Origin: Atopococcus tabaci DSM 17538
Lineage (GTDB): Bacteria; Bacillota; Bacilli; Lactobacillales; Carnobacteriaceae_A
DNA length: 32,924 nt
Direction of reading: 5' to 3'
Assembly (NCBI RefSeq): GCF_000429585.1
Contig: NZ_AUCD01000018.1
Span: forward strand, 1-32,924
Below are positions 1 to 9,382 of this stretch, piece after piece. The notes under the pieces are model-generated. The model was not told the origin of the DNA and did no database searches. It worked only from the letters and a program-made list of their open reading frames with translations. Position numbers and translations under genes: made by a program. Position 1 is the first letter of the stretch. Each line of letters opens with the position of its first letter.

Positions 1-210
1 CTCACTGCAGAGAAAAATGGGCTTTTACAGACAGCTTTAACAGCTGAAATAACAGATAAAGTCGAATCACTAGGTGAAGAGATTAAAGGAGCTGTCCGTC
101 AAGCGTTAAAGAAAATAGATTCTACGGCCCAAACAATCCAAACGGGTTCTATCGTCAATTATGGTCCGAAAAGCAGCTTTATAGGCCAACTAGCCCTTTC
201 ATTTAGTTAA
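1..210 (+). CDS. C-terminal part of an unrecognised protein (truncated by window edge)
   Basis: An open frame runs from the first base to a TAA at 208-210, giving 69 residues with no start codon in view. The visible tail is hydrophilic and helix-rich (several Glu, Lys and Ala), then ends in a Gly/Ser-containing, more hydrophobic segment (ending SLALSFS-like: QLALSFS). I do not recognise a family and assign no function. It reads away from the left edge, 77 bases before the broken end of the IS30-like fragment, so it lies outside the block bracketed by the two IS ends. It could belong to an older accessory element or to ordinary chromosome; the fragment is too short to tell. Confidence 0.5.
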   Translation, partial: LTAEKNGLLQTALTAEITDKVESLGEEIKGAVRQALKKIDSTAQTIQTGSIVNYGPKSSFIGQLALSFS

Positions 211-262
211 ATGAATAGAAACAAATAACCGCATTTATATTAAGGGTCATTTAGAATAAAGG

Positions 263-481
263 TTACCGAGGAAAACTTGACGCATACCACTTTGATTTAT
301 TCTGTTTATACTGATCAAAGTATTCTATAATTGAACCGCCTTCCTTTAGGAAGGAAACGACATTATAGACCGGTTGATTTGATCGACCGATTTTCCGAGC
401 AATCTTATAAGGTTTTAATCCAGTATCAAAATAAGTTTCTATCCAGCTAAGTTCTTTCATGGTAAGATGTGTGTAGGCCAT
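263..481 (-). pseudogene. Broken IS30-family transposase, N-terminal fragment
   Basis: ATG at 481 with an SD-like GAGGAGTG upstream begins a product starting MAYTHLTMKEL, typical of IS30-family transposases. These open with an Arg/Lys-rich helix-turn-helix; here KIARKIGRS fills that role at about residues 27-34. After about 64 residues the reading frame leaves the element at 288 and runs through eight foreign residues to a stop at 263. The DDE catalytic domain is absent, so the product cannot transpose by itself. The intact start of the same gene is seen at 32720 on the other strand. Confidence 0.8.
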
Positions 482-576
482 TTGTGGTCACTCCTCTAAT
501 TTTCGTGGTTGGAACTTAGTGAGAGTGTATCACAAATGGTTTTCTATTTTTCTAGCTTAATTTTACAATTCAAGTT
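288..576 (-). mobile_element. Truncated 5' end of an IS30-like insertion sequence (left copy)
   Basis: These 289 bases are identical, in reverse complement, to 32625-32913 at the other end of the window; I checked them base by base. The copy holds the element's outer end, the transposase leader and the first part of the transposase. Identity stops abruptly at 288, where unrelated sequence begins, so the rest of the element is missing here. The outer end lies near 576, about 66 bases beyond the terminator of the V-ATPase operon. Exact inverted-repeat and target-duplication limits cannot be set from these two partial copies. Confidence 0.8.
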
Positions 577-641
577 CTATAAAAAATAGAGCCAAAAGAA
601 CAAAAATTGGCATGCAAGGTATCATGTTCTTAAAGAAAGAT

Positions 642-682
642 AAAAAACACACAAGCCCAATTCAGGACTTGTGTGTTTTTTT
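642..682 (-). terminator. Rho-independent terminator of the ntp operon, bidirectional
   Basis: A stem of about 14 pairs built on ACACACAAG/CTTGTGTGT encloses a short loop and is followed on the minus strand by a run of T. The 3' A/T tract on either side makes it symmetric, so it could also stop plus-strand transcription coming from the IS side. It begins immediately after the ntpD stop codon, so the operon ends at ntpD. Confidence 0.85.
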
Positions 683-684
683 GT

Positions 685-1320
685 TTAGCTCATGTCTTTT
701 ACTTTCATGAGTCGTGTGATAGACGCCCGTTCGTTTTCTTCCAGTTTCATCTGAATGAAATAGATGGTTTCTTCTAGTTGAGGAATGGTCATGTATTCCA
801 ACGCATTCACTCGACGTCGGGTTTTCTCGATTTCGTCTGCCATCAGTTGGCAGGTTTTCTCGATTTCAGACAACTCCAGTAATTCTGGCAACACTTCAGC
901 CAATTCCGCCAAAGAGGTGTCCAATTCACTGTTGGAGTTCAGATACCCGTACTGTAAGTCTTTCGGGTCATTGTCATCGTCGTACTCAAAGTCCATGGTA
1001 GGAACTTTAACACTCATGATGTTACGCTGGTCCATACGAAGATTAACTTCTGTTGTGGGCACAGCCATCAGTTCCTCAATAAAACTTTCATGAAGTAAAG
1101 ATTTAGCCATCATAAATGACTGCATGGCTTCCGTCAATTTTTCTTCTACTTGATTCCGCAACTCGTTGTTTTTCCGAATCAACGAAATAAATTGACGCAT
1201 CAACTCATCTTGTTTATCTTTTAGAAGCTTATGGCCTCTTGTGGCGAGTTTCAATCGATCCTTGAGGTTCGCCAATTCCATACGTGTCGGGTTCACATTC
1301 AGCTTAGCCAACAAGCTCAC
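685..1320 (-). CDS. ntpD: V-type ATPase subunit D (central stalk)
   Basis: This 211-residue product is a V/A-type ATPase subunit D, the long coiled-coil axle that turns inside the A3B3 head and passes rotation to the membrane ring. The start [13 protein letters not shown] (residues 8-20) and the helical C-terminus ([20 protein letters not shown]) are characteristic. The start is GTG at 1318-1320. It overlaps the ntpB stop as GTGA, with a GAAGGGGA sequence just upstream, so translation is likely coupled to ntpB. It is the last gene of the operon: E. hirae continues with ntpH and ntpJ, but here a terminator follows at once. Confidence 0.95.
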   Translation of the reverse strand: MSLLAKLNVNPTRMELANLKDRLKLATRGHKLLKDKQDELMRQFISLIRKNNELRNQVEEKLTEAMQSFMMAKSLLHESFIEELMAVPTTEVNLRMDQRNIMSVKVPTMDFEYDDDNDPKDLQYGYLNSNSELDTSLAELAEVLPELLELSEIEKTCQLMADEIEKTRRRVNALEYMTIPQLEETIYFIQMKLEENERASITRLMKVKDMS

Positions 1321-2693
1321 TCCCCTTCAGGCAAGTACTTGTCAAGCATATCATCCTTAATCCGTTTCAACTCAGCTCTTGGAAGGATAGACAGTAGTTT
1401 CCATCCAAGCTCCAATGTTTCTTCGATGCTACGGTTGGTATAGTTCCCTTGGTTGACATACTCCTCTTCGAATTTGTCTGTGAACTGTACATATTTTCTA
1501 TCAGTGTCTGACAAAGCCGCTTCACCAAGAACAACAGCCAATTCTTTGGCTTCTTTCCCTGCTGCATACGCTGCAAAGATTTGGTTCATTGTTGCTGCGT
1601 GGTCTTCACGAGTTTTGCCTTCTCCGATTCCTTTGTCCTTCAAACGGGACAAGGAAGGAAGAACGTTGATTGGTGGTTGGATACCACTGTTGTACAAGTC
1701 ACGGGACAAAATGATCTGTCCTTCGGTGATATACCCGGTCAAGTCAGGGATTGGGTGGGTGATATCGTCCTCCGGCATGGTTAGAATCGGAATCTGCGTT
1801 ACCGAACCTTTCGCACCTTCCAAACGTCCGGCACGTTCGTACAAGGTAGACAAGTTTGTGTACAAGTACCCTGGGAATCCACGTCGTCCAGGAACTTCTC
1901 GACGTGCTGCAGAAATCTCACGTAAAGCTTCTGCATACAATGTCATGTCTGTCATAATGACCAACACGTGCATGTCTTTTTCAAACGCCAAGTATTCAGC
2001 AGCTGTCAAAGCCATACGCGGTGTGGCAATACGTTCGATTGCCGGATCATCCGCCAAGTTGACAAATACGACCGAACGATCAATCGCACCTGTCTTCTTG
2101 AAGTCATTCAAGAAGAATTCTGCTTCTTCAAAAGTGATTCCGATAGCCGCAAAGACAACCGCGAATCCTTCGTCAGAGTCTTTAACGGAAGCTTGACGCG
2201 CAATTTGTGCCGCTAATTCTTTGTGTGGAAGTCCAGAACCTGAGAAAACAGGCAATTTTTGTCCACGTACCAAAGTATTCAAGTGGTCAATGCTTGAGAT
2301 TCCTGTTTGAATAAACTCATCCGGGTAATCACGGGCAATCGGGTTGATTGCGATTCCGTTGATATCCAAAGATTTTTCAGGAATCAAATCTGGACCACCA
2401 TCGCTTACACGACCCATCCCGTCAAACGTACGACCGATCATGTCTTCTGAAACATCCAAAGTAAGAGGGCGTCCCAAGAAGCGGGCTTTTGTGTCTTTCA
2501 AGTTGATGCCGCTGGACCCTTCAAAGATTTGAACCATTGCACGGTCTCCGTCGATTTCCAATACTTGTCCACGACGGCGTTCACCGTTTTGCAATTCAAT
2601 ATCAACAAGTTCATCAAATTTGACACCTTCAACGCCTTCAATCGCCATCAAAGGACCGACAACTTCACTGACTGTACGATATTCTTTAAGCAT
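1317..2693 (-). CDS. ntpB: V-type ATPase subunit B (non-catalytic)
   Basis: This 458-residue product matches the usual length of V-ATPase B subunits. Three copies alternate with subunit A in the cytoplasmic head and complete the nucleotide sites. The P-loop position carries [10 protein letters not shown] (151-160) instead of a true Walker A sequence, as expected for the non-catalytic subunit. The [15 protein letters not shown] segment contains the conserved Ser-Arg pair that reaches into the neighbouring catalytic site. The start is ATG at 2693 behind GGAGG, overlapping the end of ntpA by eight bases. Confidence 0.97.
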   Translation of the reverse strand: MLKEYRTVSEVVGPLMAIEGVEGVKFDELVDIELQNGERRRGQVLEIDGDRAMVQIFEGSSGINLKDTKARFLGRPLTLDVSEDMIGRTFDGMGRVSDGGPDLIPEKSLDINGIAINPIARDYPDEFIQTGISSIDHLNTLVRGQKLPVFSGSGLPHKELAAQIARQASVKDSDEGFAVVFAAIGITFEEAEFFLNDFKKTGAIDRSVVFVNLADDPAIERIATPRMALTAAEYLAFEKDMHVLVIMTDMTLYAEALREISAARREVPGRRGFPGYLYTNLSTLYERAGRLEGAKGSVTQIPILTMPEDDITHPIPDLTGYITEGQIILSRDLYNSGIQPPINVLPSLSRLKDKGIGEGKTREDHAATMNQIFAAYAAGKEAKELAVVLGEAALSDTDRKYVQFTDKFEEEYVNQGNYTNRSIEETLELGWKLLSILPRAELKRIKDDMLDKYLPEGE

Positions 2694-4470
2694 CTAGTTC
2701 CACACCTCCTCTTTCAATGATGTCTTGCATCGTATTAGTTATAGCTTCTCTTATTTCAGCGTAACGTTTGATTTCTTCTTCCGGAATGTATTTCATCCGG
2801 CCGATGCGTTCTCTTACTTCATCTGTGCCTTTAACAATCTCATCATAGTAAGAACCTAATTTCAATGCACGCACTGCCTGGTCTTCATAGTGCAAGATGG
2901 TGGCAAGCATTTCGAATTGTTTTTCACGAGAAGTATAGGTGTCCACATCGTCAAACGCGTTTTGTTGCAAGAAGTCCTCACGGATCATTCGGGCAACAAC
3001 CAACTTGAGTCGGTCACGCTCAGACAAGGATTCCACCCCGACCAAACGGACGATTTCTTCCAACTCAGACTCATCTTGCAACAGCAATCTGGAACGTCTG
3101 ACCATATCATTCCAATCAACTTCCAATTGTTTTCCGACAAAGTCGTTCATTTCATTGGAGTATTGAGAATATGAATCCAACCAGTTGATTGCTGGGAAGT
3201 GACGTCGTTGTGAAAGTGAACTATCCAAACTCCAGAACACTTTAACAACACGCAAAGTATTTTGCGTTACCGGCTCGGAAGTATCCCCACCCGGAGGAGA
3301 AACCGCTCCAATTGCAGTGATGCTTCCTTCACGTTGGTCGTTACCAAGAGTAATGACTTTACCAGCACGTTCGTAGTACTCAGCCAAACGGCTTCCCAAG
3401 TAAGCAGGGTAGCCTTCATCCCCTGGCATCTCTTCCAAGCGTCCGGACATTTCACGCAGCGCTTCTGCCCAACGTGAAGTAGAGTCAGCCATGATAGCTA
3501 CACTGTATCCCATGTCACGGAAGTATTCCGCAATAGTAATTCCCGTGTAAATAGATGCTTCACGTGCTGCAACCGGCATATTGGACGTGTTCGCAATCAA
3601 GATTGTCCGTTCCATGATGGATTGGCCGGTATTTGGGTCAATCAATTCTGGGAACTCGTTGATAACATCAGTCATTTCGTTTCCGCGTTCCCCACATCCA
3701 ACGTAAACCACGATGTCTACATCGGCCCATTTGGCGATTTGGTGCTGCACAACTGTTTTCCCTGCCCCGAAAGGACCTGGAACAGCAGCTGCTCCACCTT
3801 TAGCTACTGGGAAAAGTGTGTCAATAACACGTTGTCCAGTAATCAATGGTTCAACCGGGTTCAATTTACGTGCGATTGGACGGCTGCGACGGACCGGCCA
3901 CTTTTGAATCATGGTGAATTCTTTTACACCATCTTTTGTTTCAATCGTGTATAAAGGGTCGTCCACGCGGAATGTCCCGCTCTCAATTGAACGGACCGTT
4001 CCTTCGATTCCAACCGGAACCATAATTTTATGGTTGATGACACTTGTTTCTTGAACCGTTCCAACCACGTCACCGGCGGATACTTTGTCGCCTACGTTTA
4101 CCGCAGCTACAAAGTCCCATTCTTTGTTCCGGTTCAATGGATCGATTGCTTTTCCTCTTTCAAGGAAGTTGCTGTTGGTGATAGCTTTAAATTCATCCAA
4201 TGGACGTTGAATTCCATCGAACATCTGAGAAATCATTCCTGGAGCCAACTCTACGGAGAGTGGCTCTCCTGTTGTTTCAACCGGCTCTCCAGGTCCGACC
4301 ATGGAGGTCTCTTCATATACCTGGATAGAAGCCACATCGCCACGCATTTCAATGATCTCACCGATAAGACCTAAGTTCCCCACTCGGCAAATATCTTGAA
4401 TGTTGGCATTTTCCATGCCCTCTGCCCGAACTAACGGACCAGAGACACTTACGATTCTTCCTTTGTTCAA
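2686..4470 (-). CDS. ntpA: V-type ATPase catalytic subunit A
   Basis: This 594-residue product is the catalytic A subunit, which hydrolyses ATP to drive ion export. Walker A is GPFGAGKT at 232-239. The non-homologous insertion typical of A subunits (about 115-190) is present, as is the conserved GCGERGNEM region after the P-loop. I recall the E. hirae protein as nearly the same length with the P-loop at the same residues. The start codon is TTG at 4468-4470 behind AGGAGG with about eight bases spacing; its product, [14 protein letters not shown], aligns with the family N-terminus, so TTG is the real start. The gene sits 12 bases after ntpG. Confidence 0.97.
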   Translation of the reverse strand: MNKGRIVSVSGPLVRAEGMENANIQDICRVGNLGLIGEIIEMRGDVASIQVYEETSMVGPGEPVETTGEPLSVELAPGMISQMFDGIQRPLDEFKAITNSNFLERGKAIDPLNRNKEWDFVAAVNVGDKVSAGDVVGTVQETSVINHKIMVPVGIEGTVRSIESGTFRVDDPLYTIETKDGVKEFTMIQKWPVRRSRPIARKLNPVEPLITGQRVIDTLFPVAKGGAAAVPGPFGAGKTVVQHQIAKWADVDIVVYVGCGERGNEMTDVINEFPELIDPNTGQSIMERTILIANTSNMPVAAREASIYTGITIAEYFRDMGYSVAIMADSTSRWAEALREMSGRLEEMPGDEGYPAYLGSRLAEYYERAGKVITLGNDQREGSITAIGAVSPPGGDTSEPVTQNTLRVVKVFWSLDSSLSQRRHFPAINWLDSYSQYSNEMNDFVGKQLEVDWNDMVRRSRLLLQDESELEEIVRLVGVESLSERDRLKLVVARMIREDFLQQNAFDDVDTYTSREKQFEMLATILHYEDQAVRALKLGSYYDEIVKGTDEVRERIGRMKYIPEEEIKRYAEIREAITNTMQDIIERGGVELDA

Positions 4471-4482
4471 ACTGGTAACCTC

Positions 4483-4794
4483 CTATAGAATATTTTGACC
4501 CACGGCTTTTTCGACATTCTCCTGGACGCGTTTTTTACCGATTCCACGCGAGCCAGAATGGTTCGGGATCAAAATGACGGCGGGCTTTACTAAAGCATCG
4601 TAACGCCGTATAGTGTCAGGAATCAGCTCTGCCAATTGCTCGGTCAGATAAATAATGCCGTATCCTTCTTTGGCCAAGCTGTCGACCGCTCTTCTTGCTT
4701 CGGTCGCTTCAGTTGCGAATCGAACATCGAATCCGAGCATTTTAAATGACAGTACAGAATCTTTGTCCCCGACGACTCCTATCTTATGCGTCAT
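4483..4794 (-). CDS. ntpG: V-type ATPase subunit F (NtpG)
   Basis: This 103-residue product matches the small F subunit of V/A-ATPases (named NtpG in E. hirae). It binds subunit D in the central stalk and stimulates hydrolysis. The N-terminus KIGVVGDKDSVLSFKMLGF is the family's typical Rossmann-like beginning, and YGIIYLTEQLAELIPD follows in the middle. The start ATG overlaps the end of ntpC by 11 bases and has only a weak SD (AAAGG, far upstream), so translational coupling to ntpC is likely. Position between ntpC and ntpA matches the E. hirae order. Confidence 0.93.
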   Translation of the reverse strand: MTHKIGVVGDKDSVLSFKMLGFDVRFATEATEARRAVDSLAKEGYGIIYLTEQLAELIPDTIRRYDALVKPAVILIPNHSGSRGIGKKRVQENVEKAVGQNIL

Positions 4795-5785
4795 AACTCA
4801 TCCGCAACCTTTCTCTGATCTTTTCCGCAGGCAATCTGTTTTCTTTTCCAGCCAAAACTAAGCGAATATTTTTCACTTCGTTTTCCTTTGAGTAAAGAAA
4901 CGCTAAAATTGGCAGCGGACCAAACACTTGCAATTTGGCATCTTGCATCCGTCTCATAAAGGCATCATCTGTCGACAAGTCAATTTTAACGGGAGACAAT
5001 TCCTGCGTTTCTTGATCAATCGATTCTTCAATGATTGAGCGGTACTTGCCTTCACGTAAGACTTTTCCTGCTGTGACAAGATTCTCTCTTCCCAGTTCAA
5101 CCAGTTCTTCTTTTGGAATAGTACCGGAGCTGGAAAGAATGGTCACAAGGAAATTTCGAGTACGTTTTTGCTTGATGGCTCTTGTCAATGTGGAAAGGTT
5201 ATTCAAATCAATGTAAAAGCCGACGATTTTTTTGACGTCCTCGTTCCCCATTTCATCAGCCAATTGCTTCATATGAGTGAAATACCGTCTATCCAAAATG
5301 ATATCAATTGCTTGAATATTTTGATACTCTTCATAATGGGTCATTGCTTCTTCTATGCTTTCAAGAAAAGCAGGGTGCAATTCAGCTGATTCTTTAGTGT
5401 GGATTGCTTGCCGAAGTTCGGAAACTCGAGGACCGACCGGAATATACAAAGAAGAAAAATCTTCTCCCGTAAACCGCTCTTTCAGCAGAACCTTCAGATT
5501 GTGGTAAGAATACCGCAACGCAGCAATGTCGACCAATTCTCTCTGAGGAGTGGATTGATACACTTCTTCAAATGTCTCATGCAACTGCTGCATGAGATAT
5601 TTGTCGTAGTTTTTTGTTTCTTTTAAATCGTCTACGATGTTTCGATAAGGAGTATCCCGCAATACGTTCACAGCCTCATCATAAGAGGGAGCATCAATCA
5701 TTCGCTCGTAATGAGAACGAGTCAGGAGGTTCGTTTCAAATACACGTATTCGCACATTCGCGGAAGCATATGCTGTATCTTCCAA
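4784..5785 (-). CDS. ntpC: V-type ATPase subunit C/d (NtpC)
   Basis: This 333-residue product is the d-type subunit that couples the central stalk to the membrane ring. It is helical throughout, as the family is, and keeps the N-terminal pattern of Arg-rich strand then ETNLLTRSHYERMI and a conserved LRDTPY. The start codon is TTG at 5783-5785, preceded by AAGGAGGG with about six bases spacing. No in-frame ATG lies near that SD, so TTG is the best start. It follows ntpE by 12 bases and overlaps ntpG. Assignment rests on operon position as well as similarity. Confidence 0.9.
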   Translation of the reverse strand: MEDTAYASANVRIRVFETNLLTRSHYERMIDAPSYDEAVNVLRDTPYRNIVDDLKETKNYDKYLMQQLHETFEEVYQSTPQRELVDIAALRYSYHNLKVLLKERFTGEDFSSLYIPVGPRVSELRQAIHTKESAELHPAFLESIEEAMTHYEEYQNIQAIDIILDRRYFTHMKQLADEMGNEDVKKIVGFYIDLNNLSTLTRAIKQKRTRNFLVTILSSSGTIPKEELVELGRENLVTAGKVLREGKYRSIIEESIDQETQELSPVKIDLSTDDAFMRRMQDAKLQVFGPLPILAFLYSKENEVKNIRLVLAGKENRLPAEKIRERLRMSYDA

Positions 5786-5797
5786 AATTATCCCTCC

Positions 5798-6379
5798 TTA
5801 TTGAAATAATTGCTGTGAAACTGGTTGAACAACGTCATTTTTCACATCTTCAATTAAAGCATCAAACAAATAGTTGTATTCAATGCCTTCTTTTCTGATG
5901 ATAGCGCCAGCTTTTTCTTTGATGGTTTCAGCCGACAAAGTCACTTGTGTGCCCTCAACAGCTAAATTGTCCACCCAGCTTGAGTCCACTTTGGAGGCAG
6001 TCTCTTCGCCGAGGACCACCTCTAGTTGACCTTGTTGTTCGAACTGGTGCAAAACATTGCTCAAGAAAGTTTGAGTGGTTTTTGCATCCATTGTCTTCAG
6101 AACATCATATGCATCGGCATATACATCAGATAAAATGCGCTGCTTCACAGCAAGAATCTCATTCCGTTTTTTTACTTGGAGCGTGTTTTTAGAGATTTCA
6201 TGTTCTCTTTTCAAACGCTCATCGATTTGTTTTTTACGGTTTTCTTTTTCCACTTCTGCATTTTGTTTAGCAGTTTCCAGTTTGGTCTGTGCTTTTTCTT
6301 CCGCCGCAGAAATTTGTTGCTGAACCGCACTTTTTTCTTTTTCAATCACTCGTTCAATGAGTAGTTTTAAGTCTGCCAT
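5798..6379 (-). CDS. ntpE: V-type ATPase subunit E (peripheral stalk)
   Basis: This 193-residue product has a highly charged, Ala/Gln/Lys/Glu-rich coiled coil over roughly residues 10-75, then a compact C-terminal domain. That is the normal architecture of subunit E, which pairs with NtpF to form the peripheral stalk (stator). The tail contains IRKEGIEYNYLFDALIED, resembling the conserved C-terminal segment. The start ATG has GGAGGGGG upstream at good spacing. It lies 40 bases after ntpK and 12 before ntpC. Confidence 0.9.
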   Translation of the reverse strand: MADLKLLIERVIEKEKSAVQQQISAAEEKAQTKLETAKQNAEVEKENRKKQIDERLKREHEISKNTLQVKKRNEILAVKQRILSDVYADAYDVLKTMDAKTTQTFLSNVLHQFEQQGQLEVVLGEETASKVDSSWVDNLAVEGTQVTLSAETIKEKAGAIIRKEGIEYNYLFDALIEDVKNDVVQPVSQQLFQ

Positions 6380-6419
6380 GTTTCCCCCTCCATTCTCTTC
6401 AGATTTCTAATGTTGTCTA

Positions 6420-6926
<507 letters not shown>

Positions 6927-8882
6927 TTAATCTTTGCTTCTCAAAGAAACATGTTTTTCCAATGTTTTCAGTGGGTTTAATGGACGTCCGCCGCCCTCAT
7001 AAAATTTACCGAAAAATTCTACGAATTGCAGACGTGCCGTATGCACATACGCACTCAAATATGTCAAGAAAATATTCAACGCATGAAGCGCCACCATCAA
7101 GAGTATCCCGACTGTGAAACGCGCACCGGTCGGCAAGAAACCAACAATCATGTTGAACGCCATTCCGATACTTGCACCAGAAACTCCCAGTGCCATCAAA
7201 CGGGTGTAACTGACGATGTCTCCGACATATCCTGAAATGCCGTATATATTATACGCACCCAAAGCCAATCCAAGTCCTTTGTTTTTGCTTGCCAAAGCTG
7301 AAACAAAAAGTATTCCAACCGCATTTACTGCTGCAAGCAAAATACCAATTGTACTCATGATCGAGTTGTTGAAGACCATCGATCCCAGTACCCACAACAA
7401 GATTCCGGTCAAAATCATTGCCCAAGCATATCCATCAATATAACTGGATGCACGTTGGCCTTGTTTGTTTTTTACTATACCATTGGTAACCAGACCCACC
7501 ATCATTTGAATGAATCCGAATGCCACTGATAAGAGCAGAACCGGAATAACGTCTTCTTGGATAGACAACAGCATAAATGGCAATTCAAACCCAAAGAAAC
7601 TTCCGTAAATCAATCCGAATCCCATCACTCCATATGAGAGCAGATGGAAGAACTTGAGATTCTTTTTCATACCGTCTTTCAAATGCAACGTTTTCAATGC
7701 TGCAAAGGTTGCTGCCCATAAAATTAATCCGTATCCTAAGTCGGCACTCATCATTCCGAAGAAAAGAATTTGGAATGGAACCAACAATGGTGTCGGATCA
7801 ATTTCATCATACTGAGGCAAGCTGTACATTTCGGTCACGGTTTCAAAAGCCTCGACAAACGAATTGTTTTTCAAGACTATAGGAACCGATTTATAATCTG
7901 CGCTGGTAACCTCATCTTCGATGATGGCAACTTGGTCTTTCCCTACTGTGTCTTCAATCAAACGAGTAAGGTTAGGAATTTTTTCTTCTTCCAACCAACC
8001 GCTTAGTACAAACAAATTCGTCGTGTTCAACAACAACGATTTGGCTGTCTCTCTTTGCGAGAGGTTGTAATAGTATTCTTCTGCAAGCTCCAAATCCCGT
8101 GGAGCTTTTTTGTACGAACGCAGCTCTTTTTCGAGATCTGCTTTTCGCTGGCGCAACTCTTCCTGCAGTTTTAGATTCTTTTTAAGCTCTTCTGCTGGAA
8201 TGGACTCAAAAGGATAGTCTATCGGAGTAAATTGGAACTCCAAGAGAAGGCGGTTGATTGTTTCTGTTTCTTCAGAAGGCCCCACAACCAAGAACGCTGC
8301 ATCATCATTTGTGCGGAAAATTTCCTCATAATAAATGGTTCCGGCGTCTTTAGCCGCGGTAGTAAATTCAGTAATCATTTCTGAATTGATTGTACCTACT
8401 TGTGCATTCATCATGCGGAAAGATTGCAACTCAGAAGGATGGAACGAGAGAGAACTCCATTTTCTCAGGTATTCTTCTTGTTCAACCAAAAGCTTACGTT
8501 CTTCCTGCAGTTCATTTAGTTGCTCTTCTTTTGAATTGATTTTTTCAACCCATGCCTGGATATCTGTTTGTTCCACAGATTTTTCCAATTCTTGAAGAGT
8601 CATTGTTTCAGGCCCTTTGCGCATACGTGCCATAAGACCTGGTTCCGGGATATACTCCCTTAGATAGTCCAGCGCATGGCGGACTTCTTGAAGTTGCGTC
8701 TCATACTCCCCTTGAGAGCGTGAAAAACTTTCTGACTCCACTTGGGTCAGAATCGCTTCCTCATCTTCTTCTGAGACTGGAACAATTTCTACTCTCTGCA
8801 ATTCTTGGACAGCTTTTAGCAACAAATCCTTATTGGACTGTTCCGCCAACAGCGTCAACTTTTTCATCTTGGCGATAGCCAT
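6927..8882 (-). CDS. ntpI: V-type ATPase membrane subunit I/a
   Basis: This 651-residue product has a cytoplasmic N-terminal half (about 1-350) with two long coiled-coil stretches, then a C-terminal membrane domain with roughly seven to eight helices. It is the stator channel subunit facing the c-ring. The key arginine is in SYTRLMALG (about 561), and a second is in HTARLQF (about 617). Their spacing of 56 equals that of the two arginines I recall for the E. hirae protein. The start MAIAKMKKLTLL is typical. The gene overlaps ntpF by 53 bases; AAGGAGG lies 12 bases upstream of the ATG, inside ntpF. Confidence 0.95.
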   Translation of the reverse strand: MAIAKMKKLTLLAEQSNKDLLLKAVQELQRVEIVPVSEEDEEAILTQVESESFSRSQGEYETQLQEVRHALDYLREYIPEPGLMARMRKGPETMTLQELEKSVEQTDIQAWVEKINSKEEQLNELQEERKLLVEQEEYLRKWSSLSFHPSELQSFRMMNAQVGTINSEMITEFTTAAKDAGTIYYEEIFRTNDDAAFLVVGPSEETETINRLLLEFQFTPIDYPFESIPAEELKKNLKLQEELRQRKADLEKELRSYKKAPRDLELAEEYYYNLSQRETAKSLLLNTTNLFVLSGWLEEEKIPNLTRLIEDTVGKDQVAIIEDEVTSADYKSVPIVLKNNSFVEAFETVTEMYSLPQYDEIDPTPLLVPFQILFFGMMSADLGYGLILWAATFAALKTLHLKDGMKKNLKFFHLLSYGVMGFGLIYGSFFGFELPFMLLSIQEDVIPVLLLSVAFGFIQMMVGLVTNGIVKNKQGQRASSYIDGYAWAMILTGILLWVLGSMVFNNSIMSTIGILLAAVNAVGILFVSALASKNKGLGLALGAYNIYGISGYVGDIVSYTRLMALGVSGASIGMAFNMIVGFLPTGARFTVGILLMVALHALNIFLTYLSAYVHTARLQFVEFFGKFYEGGGRPLNPLKTLEKHVSLRSKD

Positions 8883-9195
8883 AGCGACGCAACACCTCCT
8901 TCGCGATCAACTTTGCCACGTCTTCTCTTTTTTCTTGATAGACTTTGGCAAACCGCTCGGATTCCACAGAAACAGCTTGTTCCGCTTCTTCACGAACGAT
9001 AGAAAGTTTTTCTTCGTACTGACTGCGCTGCTCTTGTTCATATTGCTCCAACTCTTTTTCAAGCTGCTGCTGAACAACTGCCAACTCCTCGTTTAAACGA
9101 CTTTCAATTTCCTTAATCTCCGCCTTGCCGTTTTCGTGGAATTGTGCAGCTCGTTTTTCTGCATCTTTTACATACTCAACTGCCTCGCGGTTCAT
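8830..9195 (-). CDS. ntpF: V-type ATPase subunit G/H-like (NtpF, peripheral stalk)
   Basis: This 121-residue product is almost entirely one charged coiled coil rich in Glu, Gln and Lys. That is expected of NtpF, which twists with NtpE into the peripheral stalk. I chose ATG at 9195 because AAGGAGGG stands six bases upstream; an in-frame ATG 18 bases earlier lacks such a site. It is the first gene of the operon, about 115 bases downstream of a promoter with a perfect TTGACA. Its 3' end overlaps ntpI by 53 bases. Sequence alone is low-complexity, so the call leans on operon position. Confidence 0.88.
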   Translation of the reverse strand: MNREAVEYVKDAEKRAAQFHENGKAEIKEIESRLNEELAVVQQQLEKELEQYEQEQRSQYEEKLSIVREEAEQAVSVESERFAKVYQEKREDVAKLIAKEVLRRYGYRQDEKVDAVGGTVQ

Positions 9196-9210
9196 GCACT
9201 TCCCTCCTTC

Positions 9211-9283
9211 CAAAAAAAGGGCAGAGCCAACAAGCTTCCTCTCACCCCAGAAGAAGTATACCTTGAAAGCTCACGCCCAACCG
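9211..9283 (-). promoter_or_regulatory. Structured leader of the ntp operon, possible attenuator
   Basis: In the predicted leader RNA, CTTCTTCT and AGAGGAAG (around 9235-9256) pair over eight positions with a six-base loop. A wider and partly exclusive pairing joins GGGC..GAGC (around 9270-9280) to GCTC.GCCC (around 9219-9226). That second pairing is followed directly by eight T on the minus strand, then the ntpF SD. The combination resembles an attenuator, but the long stem is imperfect and no known riboswitch or T-box motif was recognised. Confidence 0.35.
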
Positions 9284-9310
9284 AAATTTATATTTTGTTC
9301 AACAAGCATA

Positions 9311-9339
9311 ATGTTAACAAATATTGCATTCGTTGTCAA
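9311..9339 (-). promoter_or_regulatory. Likely promoter of the ntp operon
   Basis: On the minus strand a perfect TTGACA (9334-9339) is followed after 17 bases by TAACAT (9311-9316), a weak but usable -10 match. The predicted leader is about 110 bases and contains hairpins before the ntpF start. No terminator is obvious after degV, so some read-through from degV is possible. Confidence 0.6.
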
Positions 9340-9382
9340 TTTCATCAAACAATATTACGGGCGTTAGGTTGCTCTTTTCTAT

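Noticed and set aside
1453-2196. Plus-strand ORF of 247 codons
   Set aside because: It lies entirely opposite ntpB, has no SD or recognisable domain, and arises from the codon bias of the real gene.
9196-9333. T-box riboswitch before the ntp operon
   Set aside because: No T-box sequence or specifier-loop layout was found, and the downstream genes are unrelated to amino acids or tRNA charging.
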